From Macrobrachium rosenbergii (taxonomy: Eukaryota; Arthropoda; Malacostraca; Decapoda; Palaemonidae): DNA of 64,000 nucleotides. Positions 25,701 to 47,324 of this stretch are shown here, piece after piece (position 1 is the stretch's first letter; the number at the start of each line of letters is the position of its first letter). The notes beneath the pieces are model-generated. The model was given only the letters and a program-made list of their open reading frames with translations, made no database searches and was not told the origin of the DNA. The position numbers and the translations under genes are program-made. The DNA is taken from the NCBI RefSeq assembly GCF_040412425.1, contig NC_089755.1, positions 53,432,798-53,496,797 on the forward strand. The letters are read 5' to 3'.

Positions 25701-27575
25701 TAATAACAGTACAAAAAAACAAAACTTGTAACAAACCTGCATTTGATGAACAAGTGGTTTCCCATCCCCAGTTTCCTTATCTTCCACAAGAATTTCTATT
25801 TCCAAGAGCCTCCAAGGTTCTGAGGTTCCATCTCCCATTAGGGTCAAGCTCACCTCAAATTCGTGATCAACTGTGAACCTGACACGACCATTCTCAATCT
25901 GGTATTGAGTAGAGAAAAAGGCAGCATTAAAATATGAAAAAGCCATAATTTACAGTGTTCACTTATTTAAACAAAATTACAAGCTGACTCCTCATTAGAC
26001 TGGTGGTTTGGTAAAACTATCTCTTTACACTGTCTCACTAGAAGAAATATATTCACCCTTAACGTTCTCATTTGCGGTGGAAGTTCGAAAGTCACTAAGC
26101 GATGGCGAACTATTTGCTCCAATCTGGTAAGTGTGTGTTTGCGTTCAATGGCTGTAATGGGGTCCGGAGGCAAAATACGCTGCCTTATAGTCAGGGGAAG
26201 TCTGTCGTATGTTCCTGGAAATGAAATCAAAAGAAAAACCATATAATAACATCTATGTGCCTACTAGTTTATATTACAGGGAAACTAATATGGAAAATAC
26301 ATTTGTATATTTCAATCCCATTACTCATAAAGAGGCTGACATAATGCAATAACACAGAAACCATCTCTCACCTGTTGTAAGAACTTCCACGGCAGCAGGG
26401 ATGTGGAAATGAGGCAAGCGTGCTCGTACAAGATCGCCTTTAGTTATGTGATACAATTTATCAGCTGTGTCGGTGAAAAGGTTATTTTGCTTCTCCAACA
26501 ATGCCATTATGTGCTGGAAAGTGAGTACATTAAATGAATCATTCACACAAAAGAAGCACTCCACATAATTCACTCCAGTACCACCTAGCTGAAAACGGAC
26601 ACTAAACAAAACCAAAAAATGTAAGGTAACCAACACAGACTGAAAATTATATGAAAATACATTTATTTATTTTCTATGTGAAAATATATTATTCCATGTA
26701 CAGTGTATAATACAAATCAACCTGAAAGAGATTCTACCCAATATACTTCACTGGTTACCAAAGAAAACAGAAATTCAACATCAAAGTTTTCCAACACGGG
26801 AAATTCAGTTCCCTTAATATAAGTTACTTCAATAAAAATATGATAAAGCAATACTCACATTGCACTTGTCCACTTTGGAAGCACTTGCTGCCCATTTCAC
26901 AAGCGCTAAAAGGCGAACATAAAGCTGTCTAGTTCTCTGGGCATACTGGACAATATCAACTTTCTTCTCCACGTCACTCTTTCTTGGTAAGCTGAAATGA
27001 AAACAATATCTTATTCTCAAGTAAAATAATGCAGCTTTTTATGACAGCTGCATACAAATTCAGAGTAATACGCATAATGTACACATACTAGAAATCTATT
27101 TTTTAAATGTTATTTTAGTTAATTAAAATCAGAAACATCACATACAAGAATATGTACTATAGTATACACACAATATTATTGTCACATCTTAAGTTAAAAT
27201 CAAAGATCTCAGTAATTTAAATATTTAAATACCCAGTGTCCGTAAAGTAAATTTTCTATAAAAGTAAATTTTCTAGGTGTCCTAAAAGGTGTTACAAAAC
27301 TGTAATGATTTTAAACAAAATTATTTTAAATTAATTATAAATCTCATATTAAAAACAAAGTGAAAACAAAGAATTAGCTATGATAAATTTAAAAAGTATT
27401 ACAGTACTCACATTTCAGCTAAGTTCAATAGATCAGAGTAAGTCCTCTGATTAATGTACTGTATCAATACACCTAATGATATCGTCCCCATTTGTCCGCC
27501 CATTGTTCCAACAGCTTCCATTGGGCCCCCTCCACTCCCACTCTCCAATGGGGTCGGCGTTGGCGTTGGTACCAT
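10780..27575 (-). CDS. MED14: Mediator complex subunit 14 (25 coding exons, 1757 aa)
   Basis: Scaffold of the nuclear Mediator complex, joining head, middle and tail modules for RNA polymerase II transcription. Coding exons: 27575-27412, 26991-26859, 26513-26372, 26214-26057, 25898-25737, 24781-24650, 24277-24080, 23599-23452, 22488-22281, 21400-21241, 20935-20731, 20440-20277, 19234-19076, 18899-18668, 18358-18173, 17535-17348, 17127-16936, 16750-16541, 15781-15523, 14966-14854, 14570-14469, 14191-14033, 13644-13510, 13252-13118, 12009-10780. All introns are GT-AG and phases close exactly (5274 nt). Family blocks: [17 protein letters not shown] (about residue 34), [94 protein letters not shown] and DELQVLEKFF. 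A basic stretch in exon 12 (GKRKL...SKRVKV) may be a nuclear localisation signal. Human MED14 is 1454 aa; the excess is mostly the Ser/Thr/Pro-rich and Met/Gly-rich C-terminus. The start ATG lies 11 nt inside an exon with a perfect acceptor, implying an upstream noncoding exon. Confidence 0.96.
10828..11100 (-). repeat. 21-bp coding minisatellite in the MED14 tail (13 GPGGMQx units)
   Basis: Thirteen consecutive 7-residue units GPGGMQ followed by T, S, A or G are encoded, followed by GFGSGMM and the final NQFNRNM. The six units nearest the stop are GPGGMQG and the others vary, as expected for recent unequal exchange at one end. The repeat is in frame (21 bp), so copy changes preserve the protein. 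It extends a broader Met/Gln/Gly-rich, probably disordered tail from about residue 1520. Confidence 0.9.
12040..13117. other. MED14 intron 24, no feature recognised
   Basis: About 1.1 kb of pyrimidine-rich and AT-rich sequence on the plus strand. It looks like decayed interspersed repeat around 12400-12900, but no family is identifiable. Confidence 0.3.
21475..21955 (+). mobile_element. Degenerate LINE reverse-transcriptase fragment in MED14 intron 9
   Basis: In shifting plus-strand frames the sequence reads SALGP, then [14 protein letters not shown] (compare the 'LSPLLF...DEVMKE' block before YADD in LINE reverse transcriptases), and near 21870-21940 [20 protein letters not shown] (compare the 'v..FkYLGS.l' block). 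Stops and frameshifts show that it is inactive. It is antisense to MED14. Confidence 0.6.
22497..22585. repeat. Short tandem duplication in MED14 intron 8
   Basis: The phrase ACCTGTACTTGACAAGATGC followed by AAAATCATT appears twice (about 22510 and 22548), a local duplication of about 38 bp just upstream of exon 9 on the minus strand. Confidence 0.7.
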
Positions 27576-28256
27576 TGTGAAAGCTACAAAACAGAAAGAA
27601 AACATTACCATACTAAACTTACGTGATGTAAATCAACACAAAAAACATCCCTTTAACTGTGTAAACAAGAAAAACACAAATTATTTCAATGCTTTGCTAC
27701 AGAACGTTTGGCACTGATATCAAGCATTCTGAAAAATACCGTACTACTAAGAACTTATCAGGACACACGCATGCTAACCAGCGAACAAAGGCTAAAGTAT
27801 TTTCTAGCTCAGCTTTACACAAGCTCTAACTGTACAGGTGAGAGACGCCTGGAATGGTTGTAAGATCAAGCATGAATGGACTGGGCGACTCTGGTGCTAT
27901 GCAAAAAAGCCTGGTGTTGTTCAATATGCAAAAAATCTCCATTTCTGAGGAATAAAAACAAGAGGGATGGACCCGGTGACCTAGGTTAGGTTAGGTTAAG
28001 TGTGGTTAGCTCGCCATAACCCCATTATTTATTATAATTTACAGTTTCCCTAAGTCACATTGGGTGGAGGGTCTTGGGGAGGGCTTTGCCACCACTGAGC
28101 CAGGTATGGGCCTGGCAACATAGGTTAGAACAGGTTGAATATATCCTTGTATTTAACTTGGTATTTTTTTCCCCAAAACCCAAAAACCACACTTAGTAAA
28201 ACTAGACTACTACTGTGCCCCTCTGGTTCAGTAACTACACATTTATGTTCAAATTA

Positions 28257-28545
28257 GGAAAGGAATATAAAATTCAGGCCTAGGCCAAGTGCTGGGACTA
28301 TGAGGCCAATCAGCGCTAAAGGAAAATTGGGAGTAAAAAACTTCAAAAGGTGTAATGGGAAGAAAACCTCGCAGTTGCACTATGAAACAACCGTTAAGAA
28401 GGGATGGAAAGTAATATGGAAAAAAGATATAAGAACAGAGAAAGAGTAAAAGGAATGAAAGGGGCTGCTGCTAGGGACCGAAGGGACGCTGCAAAGAACC
28501 TCAAGTAATGCCTACAGTGCACAGCATGAGGTGCACTGACGGACG
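28257..28545 (+). repeat. 300-bp dispersed repeat, copy 1
   Basis: Contains the family phrases TAGGCCAAGTGCTGGGACTA, CAGCGCTAAAGGAAAATTGG, AACCTCGCAGTTGCACTATG, AATGAAAGGGGCTGC, GACCGAAGGGACGCTGCAAA and GCACTGACGG. It is diverged, lying between the candidate MED14 5' noncoding exon and the first coding exon. Confidence 0.8.
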
Positions 28546-28990
28546 TGTAAATTAGGCGCCACATTTAGTACCAGCACCTTGAGGATGAATGTAAAAACGT
28601 AAAAAAGGGCAGTAAATATAATAAATATACAGAAAAGACTTAAAATATGAATTCGGGGGCTGTGGCTAGGGGCAGGTAGGCTAGGGTATGCCCTATACCG
28701 AGATTACATGGACTAACCAACCTAACCCATCTAAAGGCATTCTATCAGGCTAAAAAGTAATTTTTTTGGGCTTAGGGGATAATTTATACCTCCCCTACGG
28801 CAGGCTACTGCCGGCAGGTTTACGTAGCCTGCAGAAGGGTGCAGGCAGCAGCAAGTGGTGGTGCCTCCACTACGTATGACACCGTACGGAGGACATTAAC
28901 ACCAAAAACGTTTGCAAAATAATAATTTTTTACGCAATAATTTAATGCAGATAGATTTTTAATAAGTAAATAATTGTTACTGTTACTTAC

Positions 28991-29100
28991 TTGCTTCGAA
29001 AGACTTAAAATCCGCGACAAAACTGTCCTGGGCTTCGCCGAGTCCAGGACCTCGAAGGCTTTTCCCTGTAATCAGGCCCGAATTAAGCCATATTACAGCA
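28991..29100 (-). promoter_or_regulatory. Candidate MED14 5' noncoding exon and promoter area
   Basis: MED14 coding exon 1 begins 11 nt after a strong acceptor (polypyrimidine run then TTTTGTAG), so a leader exon is expected upstream. At 28991/28990 the minus strand reads TTCGAAGCAA followed by GTAAGTAAC, a good donor. The GC-richer sequence just beyond (29000-29100) would be the exon. The transcription start is not determined and other donors are possible. Confidence 0.35.
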
Positions 29101-29310
29101 CCCCCTCCGTATTGTAACCTACGTCTTGGCAGCCTCCATCGAAATGCGAGTCGTTTTTAATACGGTGACTGTAATTCCCGCACACGGTCGACGTTTTGGG
29201 ACGTTCAGATTGCACTGGCCGCAGACCTGCCACTGCCAGCGTCAGGTTCCGTAAGCTTCCCTGGCATGACACATATGTTTTCGTGGACTAAACGGCGAAT
29301 GTCCGTCTGC

Positions 29311-29870
29311 GCTACGGAACATTCGTGACGTTCTGAAGCATTATTGCATTTTGTTTTATCATTTGTATGGAAGGTTCATCACACCCTGATGCATTATTGC
29401 ACTGTTTTGTAACTTCTACGGAACGTTCATCACGACCTGAAGCATCACCGCGCTATTTATAACTTGTGCGGTACGTTCATCATAACCTGGCATTACTGCA
29501 CTGTTTAATAACTTCTACGGAACATTCATCACAACCTGAAGCATCACTGCATCGGTATACCTTCTACGGAACAGTCATCACGGCCTGAAGCATTGTTGCA
29601 TTGTTTTATAACTTCTACAGGACATTCATCACGGCCTGAAGCATTGTTGCGTTGTTTTATAACTTCTACAGGACATTCATCACAGCCTGAAGCATTAATG
29701 CACTGTTTTATAACTTCCACGAAACATTCATGACAACCTGAAGCATTACTGCACTGTTTTATAACTTCTACGGAATGTGCATGACAACCTGAAGCATTAC
29801 TGCATTGTTATACATTCTACGGAACATTCATCACAATCTGAAGCATCACTGAAATGTTATAACTTCTGTT
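29311..29870. repeat. 51-bp minisatellite, about 10-11 copies
   Basis: Tandem units built on GAAGCATTGTTGCATTGTTT, TATAACTTCTACGGAACATT and CATCACAACCT. Two adjacent central units (about 29589-29690) are nearly identical; outer units are diverged with small deletions. It begins about 320 bp upstream of the candidate MED14 leader exon donor. Confidence 0.85.
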
Positions 29871-32800
29871 GCTGTGATTATCTTTTTTTTATGAAGCCAT
29901 TACCCTTTAACTGATTGCTTCAATCATCATTTTATTGCTGGACCCAGTTCAGGGGGAAACTTCATAAGTGGCTTTATGCAGCATAATAAATTCTCCTTCG
30001 CTTTGATTTGTCTCGCCTTCTTTGGCTTTGAAACATGAACATTTATTTATATAGAGTATATTCACTTTTTATTAATTTTATAGTGTTTAGCGTTTTATGA
30101 GATGAAACTAAACTATCGAATACAATTGTTCTGATTTTCACATCTTACTTTTCGGTGTCTGAAGTAACACACGCACACGCACACACATACACATACACAT
30201 ACATACGTGGAGGTTTGCTACTTAATTCATTGCCCTTTTGTCTCGTTTCATGAGAAAGTGGCTTAACAAGTTCCAGATTTTTTTCTTCAGTAAACTGTTC
30301 CGACAACACATCTGTTGAAAGAAGCACATGTTAGTTACCTGTCACTGCGCAGTACTACTCATTTTATAGCCCTAGTCTCACGCCAAAACATGCTATTTTA
30401 ACCTTGTCATCATGTTGTTTTTATTATACCGGTAAGAAGACTTTCTCCTGTTTATTCAGTTCATTAAGGCTGAAATTAAGGGATCTGAAGAATAATCTCT
30501 GTGGCAGTAAATGAGTAATAGGAATGAAAAGTATAAACACACACACAAACACACCTGCACATACAATAGCACATGTTTTTCATTGCAAAATGTAAATGGA
30601 GAGATACTTTCTAAAGAGAATGTATTCCGTGCTTGATTGGCTGAGTATTCTGACCATTTATTGAACGCAGAATATACCAGAGACCTTGTGGACGAGAGGA
30701 ATGTAAACAAAAATCCGTTAAACGGACAGACATCAGGAGTTGCTGGGATGACAAGCAGTGGCGAAAGTGACTGAGCAGAGGACCTTTCGATATCAGGTCG
30801 TCACACGTGTGGTTTTATCTGCCGATACACTTCAGTGAGTGGGTTCATTGACTTGCAAAGAACACCCGTGCATCTAGAAAGTTAATCTAAAGACTATAGT
30901 GGAAGAGAAATGATATAAACAAGGTAATACGGTACTTGAAAGGCTGATCAGCCACAGTCGATACTGGGACAAACAATATTTTTTTTTTTGCTAAACCGGA
31001 ATCTTCATACGAGCATATAGCAGTTAGATAGTCTATCTGGGCCGTGGGTTGCCCAAGCCTAGAGCAAGAGCCCGTGTCAGCACAAGGCTGGCTTAAGCCA
31101 AAAGTGACTGTAGGCCTATGCAATCTCCATCGTCCTTGGCATTCTCTACGTAGCCTATAAAATTATGTCCACCAGTATTTTGGGTTGAGTACCCTTATTT
31201 GATTGGTTAACATTTATCAGAATGCATTGCGTGTTTAGCCAACAAAGTGCTAAGCATCGAAAATTTCGAATTTTTATTTACTATCTAACGACTACCGTCG
31301 TTATTAGCGAGGCTCTCTTTTCAAAAGCTTTGAGGAATCAACGGTAAGACCCACATATAAACAATGCTCTAGTTACGTCACGAATTAAAGTAACCATTCA
31401 GGAGTGGACTACCATAACAGAAAGTTGTTTATTAATGATGACTAATTCAAGAATACAGATTATGGTGAGAGCAGTTTGTGAGTGTTTCTTTGGCACGTGC
31501 CTTACGAATGTGGAATACGGTTTTGCGTTGATTTTCGTAATCATTCGCAGTAATATCAGAGATATGGCCACGTATGATGATGGATTAGAATTATATAAGT
31601 CCTTTAATGATCGTGAGATAGTAGCGATGAGGAAAGTGACGATAATGATGGAGAACACGACAATGAAAGTGAAGCTATTTCGCACATGCTGGTGGGCAGT
31701 TTCTCAGAGCGTGTTCCCTTGTGACAATGTAATTGTGTGGACAAAGTTGGCCATCCATGAAGGATGCTGTCATAAGTTGGATCACTATTTTATGGTGAAG
31801 ATCCTCTCTGAAAGGAACCTCGACACCGTGTAAACTTCAGCACAGAAGAAATGTAAATATTGTATATACATTATATATAGGTGAGTACTCACTTCCTTGG
31901 CAGTAGTTTGTTTACGGTTTGTAAAATGCATATGGAAACTACATTGCAGGGTTATTATAACGGTAGAATGTTCATGGAATTAAACCATTCTCATATGTGC
32001 CGTGTAAACCTAATGTATGGTTTTATATCTGGTCAAGTGTTTAACAACTAGGCCTATGTCAAATCGTGAAGCATATTCAGCCAAGCAGTTCGAAAGTAAT
32101 AAGTTATTTAAATTTTTCTTAACATTTAAAATTTTTTTAGACCCTTTTAAACGTTGTAATTTAATATTCAATGAAATTATTATGGCAATGAAAATGGAAG
32201 TTCCAATGATAATTGGACTTTTAAAGCGAAAAAAATCATCGTTTTGTAGCAAGATTTAAAGTAGCATATAACTGGTTGTCGTTGCTTATTTTTGTATATT
32301 TGCGTCGCTCCCTTCTTTTAGATTAAAGTCGGGTATATGCCAGCATGGCCCTTGCCCGGCCTGGCATGTAGAGATAAGTATGGTAGGGCATGAAAGGAGT
32401 AGGTGGTCTGGTATGAACCAGCCAACTGAGACGTATGGTAATTACTTTGAAAGTTTTTGACCTTACGCATATTACACTACTTCATTATTAGTATGTATAA
32501 ACACCGAGGTTTTATATTGTGAAAAAAATTAGCATTTTAAAAAATGAGTATTTGACTGGAATACTGTACAGGAAATAAGTGCACGGTTATAAAAAACTCG
32601 GTCGAATTGTGTACATTTTAGTTGCTGCCATAATGAATATTTTAACCCTGTTACATTTTTTTTTAGTTTACGGTTATATAGTACTAGTAAATAAAGAAAA
32701 CAAATTTACAAACACCAGTTGTTCATAGTTACATAAATGTTATGAGATGTATCGAAAAAGTGATTGTTGCGCAAATATTATGAGATGCATCGCAAAAGTG

Positions 32801-33412
32801 ATTGTTGCGCTGAGTTTGGATGATAAAGTTGCAAGACAAGTTGAGTGTCACCTTTTACGCGCTGGTTAGGACATTATTACTTATCCACTTTTCAGAATAA
32901 TTTAGGCTTAGCTAGAATACACTTGATGAGCATTATTTGTCTTTGTATATCATCTGTGCATAAGTTACGAAAATTACGTAAAGCACCAGCTACCTTCTCT
33001 GTTCTACGGTGTTTTTTATAACGAGGTTGAAGGTGGTTTTACAGGGGTTCTGGAGGCTTGTCTGACCAACGGAAATTTTCAGCTTACGTATATAGAGCAT
33101 AACTATATATATATAATGAATCTCATCCGTTCCCAGTGCCATGTCAGCAGTGAATGAAACCTCTGTTTATATTAAGGATCGTCATGTGATCGGATCAGAC
33201 CATTGGATTAGTGTGTTGGTGACTTCGATCATAGTCCTGTACTAGATCGAAGTCGAAGCCAGTGACGTGTATGGGAGGTTTTGCACAATTGGCTCTAAAA
33301 ATTTTGACGGGAACCAACTCTATGGCTGTGCATTGATCTCAATGCTACTTGATACAGGGTGATTATGCTTGAGTAATTTAATTTCGAAAGTTCAACTAGG
33401 GGTATTCGTTTT

Positions 33413-33416
<4 letters not shown>
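29871..33416. other. Intergenic region, no gene recognised
   Basis: Short (CA)n runs at about 30168-30205 and 30537-30555 and otherwise unremarkable sequence. A 132-residue open frame at 31435-31833 has no similarity I recognise and no protein-like block. Confidence 0.4.

Positions 33417-33486
<70 letters not shown>
33417..33486 (+). repeat. (GA)n microsatellite, 70 bp
   Basis: Uninterrupted GA dinucleotide repeat. A shorter (CT)n run followed by GTGTGTGT is at 33930-33960. Confidence 0.97.
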
Positions 33487-33490
<4 letters not shown>

Positions 33491-33929
33491 GGCACCTGTT
33501 TAAGTCACATTGGCCTTGCTTCTTGCCTGGTCGTTATTTTCACATTATGGATCTGTACAATACGAAATTGTATTTGGTCTTAATCACAATTAAGGCACTG
33601 AATAAATATCTTGTCAACTTGTAGATGGTATACCTATGAAATAAAGGTTTAAAAACCTAATTGGTACTAGACTAACTGTTTCTTTCTCGTCAACGCCATG
33701 AACATAGGAGACTCCAGAATGGTTCTGAAAATGGTAATTAAGGTTGTGAATGGTATGTTGTATATTTCAGTATGACAACATTTTTCGGATTAAATGTAGA
33801 ATTGGTTCCCCGTATTTTCCATATGGCTTAACAGCCTATAAATATGCAAAAGCCAATAGTAGCCAGTGAACGTTAAAAATTTTAATTACTAATATTTCCC
33901 AGCAAAGTTTAATGGGAAAATCACCCCAA

Positions 33930-33960
<31 letters not shown>

Positions 33961-34171
33961 ACCGATGTTATGTAACAAAAATGATAGCGTCGAATGGGTT
34001 AGGTCTTTATATAAATCGAAAACTTTGTGTGTTACAGTATATTGGGATACTATGGTAATCGATTACCCATAGTTTTAAGTAACATACCGTACAAGAAAGT
34101 CAAATGTAAAGCTGATTGTTACTTTACCTGTGTAACTAAAAGAAAGGACTTGTTTTTTTCTTCTTTGACAG

Positions 34172-34340
34172 GAATCAGGGTTACTGAAGAAGCACACAAG
34201 GATAGAAATCACTGTGACCCTCTGCCCAGACGCCGTGTAGTGGCAGAGAAGTATCTTCTAAAAGGCAGGTGGGGTGAATTCATTTTAAGCCAAATCCTGA
34301 GGGGGAAAGACCAGGGGAGGAGAGATCACTGCACAAAAAG
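34172..34340 (+). other. Orphan candidate exon (169 nt, open frame)
   Basis: Flanked by a strong acceptor (TTTTTTTCTTCTTTGACAG ending at 34171) and a consensus donor (AAAAAG then GTAAGTTCTG at 34341). One frame is open through it, including RRRVVAEKYLLKGRWGEFI, but I recognise no protein family. It could be an exon of a noncoding RNA or of an unrecognised plus-strand gene, or a chance pair of sites. Confidence 0.3.
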
Positions 34341-35099
34341 GTAAGTTCTGTGTACTTCTGTGTATACCGGTAGTACCCGTTTATTGTATTTTAGTCCCAG
34401 TATATTGTATGGTAGTACCTGTGCATTGTATTTTAGTACCCGTTTTCAAGTACAGGAATTTCCTTCCTCTCTGTTGGTGTAGGAATTTATCGCTTTTCTC
34501 AGCAAGGCATATTTGTCGAAGTCTCCTGAGTGTGTTACATGTAGTTTTGATCTTTTTCACGTTTGCTCTGAGAACACAGGAGAAGCACACATCTTGCCCC
34601 CGTAGACTTATGCTGGTTCTCTGCAGATTCAATGGAGAGTTTATTTACTTTTAACTTCGTTGTAATCTCAGTGCTGAGAACTGCCTTTGAAAAGTTGTCT
34701 CTTGGGTCGTTTTGAGTCTTCTGCGGTGAAATACTTTAGGGCTCTGTAGGCCATTTCTCGGTCGCAAGCAGAACGTGCCTTGCAGAGCGAGTCTATAGAA
34801 ATGACCTTGCTTCAAGCAGACACTTGCTCGTTGAGTAGTCCTTACCGAGAAGAGCCCTCTTCTCTCGACTTTCAAATCTCGAGGTGGGCCAAGCGGGGTC
34901 TTAACTTAAGCGATGTAAAGTAAAATATCCCTGAGAATGTTGTGCAATTTGAACCTCAAAAGTTCAAGCGAAGATGCAGTGCATCACTACCTCAAAGCAG
35001 TTCCCTTTGTATTTTATAATTTACTTAGATTTTTATGTATTCATTGACTCATTTGTTCATTTATTTTCTTTTCTCATAACTGATCTCTTCTTTCTGTAT

Positions 35100-35193
35100 T
35101 TCCTGTTACGAATGAACACCATGTTCTTTGGAAGCCTGAATTTCAAGTTAATGACCCCCCTTGGGCGTCTTCCATATGAATAGGGTTAGTCTT

Positions 35194-35240
<47 letters not shown>

Positions 35241-35241
35241 C
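35100..35241 (+). repeat. (AAT)n-tailed dispersed element, copy 1
   Basis: TTCTTTGGAAGCCTGAATTTCAAGTTAATG, split here as TTTGGAAGCCTGAATTT plus CAAGTTAATG, then CATATGAATAGGG, CTTCTGAATAAT and a pure (AAT)n run (35199-35241). The same phrase precedes (AAT)n at 39640, 39770, 44680 and 44815. A fixed 3' end followed by a simple tail is typical of LINE or SINE 3' ends. Confidence 0.7.
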
Positions 35242-35329
35242 TTAAGCGACTCACCCTTCTGAAACGACCTGTGTAAGTAAATAAGAAGCTTTGCTCACTC
35301 GTCAAAACGATAGTACGTTTCTCTTCGTA

Positions 35330-35648
35330 GGGGGTTAGTGCCGTCAGTGCACCTAATGGAGTAGACTGTAGACATTACTAAAGGTCTTTGCAGCGTCCCT
35401 TCGGCCCCTAGCTGCAACTCCTTTCATTCCTTTTACTGTACCTCCATTCATATTATCTTTCTTCCATCTTGCTAGGCCTATCCACCCTCTCCTAACAATT
35501 GTTTCATAGTGCAACTGCGAGGTTTTCCTCCTGTTACACGTTTCAGACCTACCTGCTCTCAGTTTCATTTCCAGCGCTGAATGACCTCATAGGTCCCAGT
35601 GCTTGGCCTGTGGCCTAAGCTCTACTGTATATTCCATTCCATTCCAAT
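35330..35648 (-). repeat. 300-bp dispersed repeat, copy 2
   Basis: Near full-length inverse copy: begins at the GTGCCGTCAGTGCACC end and finishes with CCATTCCATTCCAATA. Read on the minus strand it has an open frame including KTSQLHYETIVRRGW and GGTVKGMKGVAARGRRDAAK. Confidence 0.85.
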
Positions 35649-35882
35649 ATTACGTTTCTGCCCTTATCGTTTTTACATTTTCGTTATAATCGAAATTTAT
35701 GATGATAATTATCCGAAAACAAACTTTATTTAGTAGATAATGGGCTTAGTCATGAATTTGGGCTTGAGAAGTGTTTGTGGGCGGGGAGGGTGGGGTTGAC
35801 TAGTCAGAACTGACCTGTTCATGAAATTTAATGCTAGGGCCTGGAGAAGAGCTGGACATAGAAATAATTTAGGTAATATAAT

Positions 35883-35883
<1 letters not shown>

Positions 35884-35949
<66 letters not shown>
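35884..35949. repeat. (AT)n microsatellite, 66 bp
   Basis: Pure AT alternation. Confidence 0.97.
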
Positions 35950-35953
<4 letters not shown>

Positions 35954-36384
35954 AATAAAGAACGTATAATAAAATGGGACAATTTCATAATGTATTTTTA
36001 AGGTTTCGAAACTTCCTGTATTATGCATCAGGAATTATCCAATATTATATTGGTAAACACATATATGTTTTTTATATATATATATTATTTATTATAGAAA
36101 GGGCTGTTAGAGTAATACTAATAAAAAATTAAAAATTTGTATATCAAATACCCTAGTCATTACAATTTACAATTATTGCAGCTGGTTCCCGGGGGCCAGC
36201 CACGTTCATGCATATTCTGCATATTTAATATCAAACAGGAAATTACAGACCTGCTGAATATTAGAATATTTTCTGTGAATCAACTCGTGTGTCATATTCC
36301 GCCAAAGTTTAAAAGCATAGACATTTTTCAGTGCAATACTAAGCCGCACTAGCGTTCATTGTTACCTTGCTGGCCTGACCACGA

Positions 36385-36785
36385 GAAAGTATAGGCGGTC
36401 AGGTCGCCAACGTGACCTCGTTATGACATTCTGGAAGCGGGTTCGAATCGCGCTACTTACGTCAGAATTACTTCATAGTCTTGCATTTGGATCTCAAGGG
36501 GCTTTAAAGTTCCTCGTTGGACGGGTCGGCATAGTTCTCGGCTATCACTCTGCTGGGCCCGCGTTCAAGTCTCGGGCCGGCCAGTGAAGAATTAGAGGAA
36601 TTTATTTCTGGTGATAGAAATTCATTTCTCGTCATAATGTGGTTCGGATTCCACAATAAGCTGCAGGTCCCGTTTCTAGGTAACCAATTGGTTCTTAGCC
36701 ACGTAAAATAAGTCTAATCCTTCGGGCCAGCCCTAGGATAGATGTTAATCAGCTCAGTGGTCTGGTTAAACTAAGGTGTACTTTT
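36385..36785 (+). mobile_element. tRNA-related SINE, copy 2, with two tRNA-like heads
   Basis: A first tRNA-like segment ends in the B-box-like GGTTCGAATCG (about 36430-36440). A second segment has TCGGCATAGTTCTCGGC and the B-box-like GTTCAAGTCTC (about 36563). The body (GAATTAGAGGAATTTATTTC onward through ATAATGTGGTTCGGAT, TAACCAATTGGTTCTTAGCC, CCAGCCCTAGGA and GGTCTGGTTAAACTAAGG) matches copy 1 at 6787-7025. It is a Pol III-derived non-autonomous retroelement; the boundary of the first head is uncertain. Confidence 0.75.
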
Positions 36786-36840
36786 TTTCTTTTTTTTCAA
36801 GTGGTTTTAGTGGTAAGCATATCCAAAAAGTGAAACACAC

Positions 36841-36842
<2 letters not shown>

Positions 36843-36904
<62 letters not shown>

Positions 36905-36963
36905 TCTATTAAGAGGTATTTGTGGCCCAATAATGCATGTGTAAATGGTACAAAACTATGGTG

Positions 36964-37052
<89 letters not shown>
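36843..37052. repeat. (AT)n and (AT)n(GT)n microsatellites downstream of fj
   Basis: (AT)n at 36843-36902, then a 60-bp spacer, then (AT)n at 36967-37011 running directly into (GT)n at 37012-37052. They lie within 400 bp of the fj stop codon, on the 3' UTR side. Confidence 0.95.
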
Positions 37053-37055
<3 letters not shown>

Positions 37056-37227
37056 CACAAGAATAAACCTGCAGAATCTTCACTCTCAAGGATTGCTGTG
37101 GACGAAAGAAACAAAGAACATAAAGCAAAAAGCTCCAGCGTACAGTATATATATTTCATTCCGTCTTACAAAAATATATAAAAAATATACATCTCGGATT
37201 GCACGCGCGAACCATCGCGAATCACTG

Positions 37228-47324
<10,097 letters not shown>

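Noticed and set aside
31435..31833. 132-residue plus-strand open frame
   Set aside because: No recognisable motif. A neighbouring frame has an acidic stretch (SDEESDDNDGEHDNESE) that recalls the start of some transposases, but nothing else supports a transposase.
36776..37181. Open frames of alternating Tyr/Ile and Cys/Val
   Set aside because: Translations of (AT)n and (GT)n microsatellites. The same applies to Ser/Leu, Arg/Glu and Asn/Ile frames at other simple repeats.
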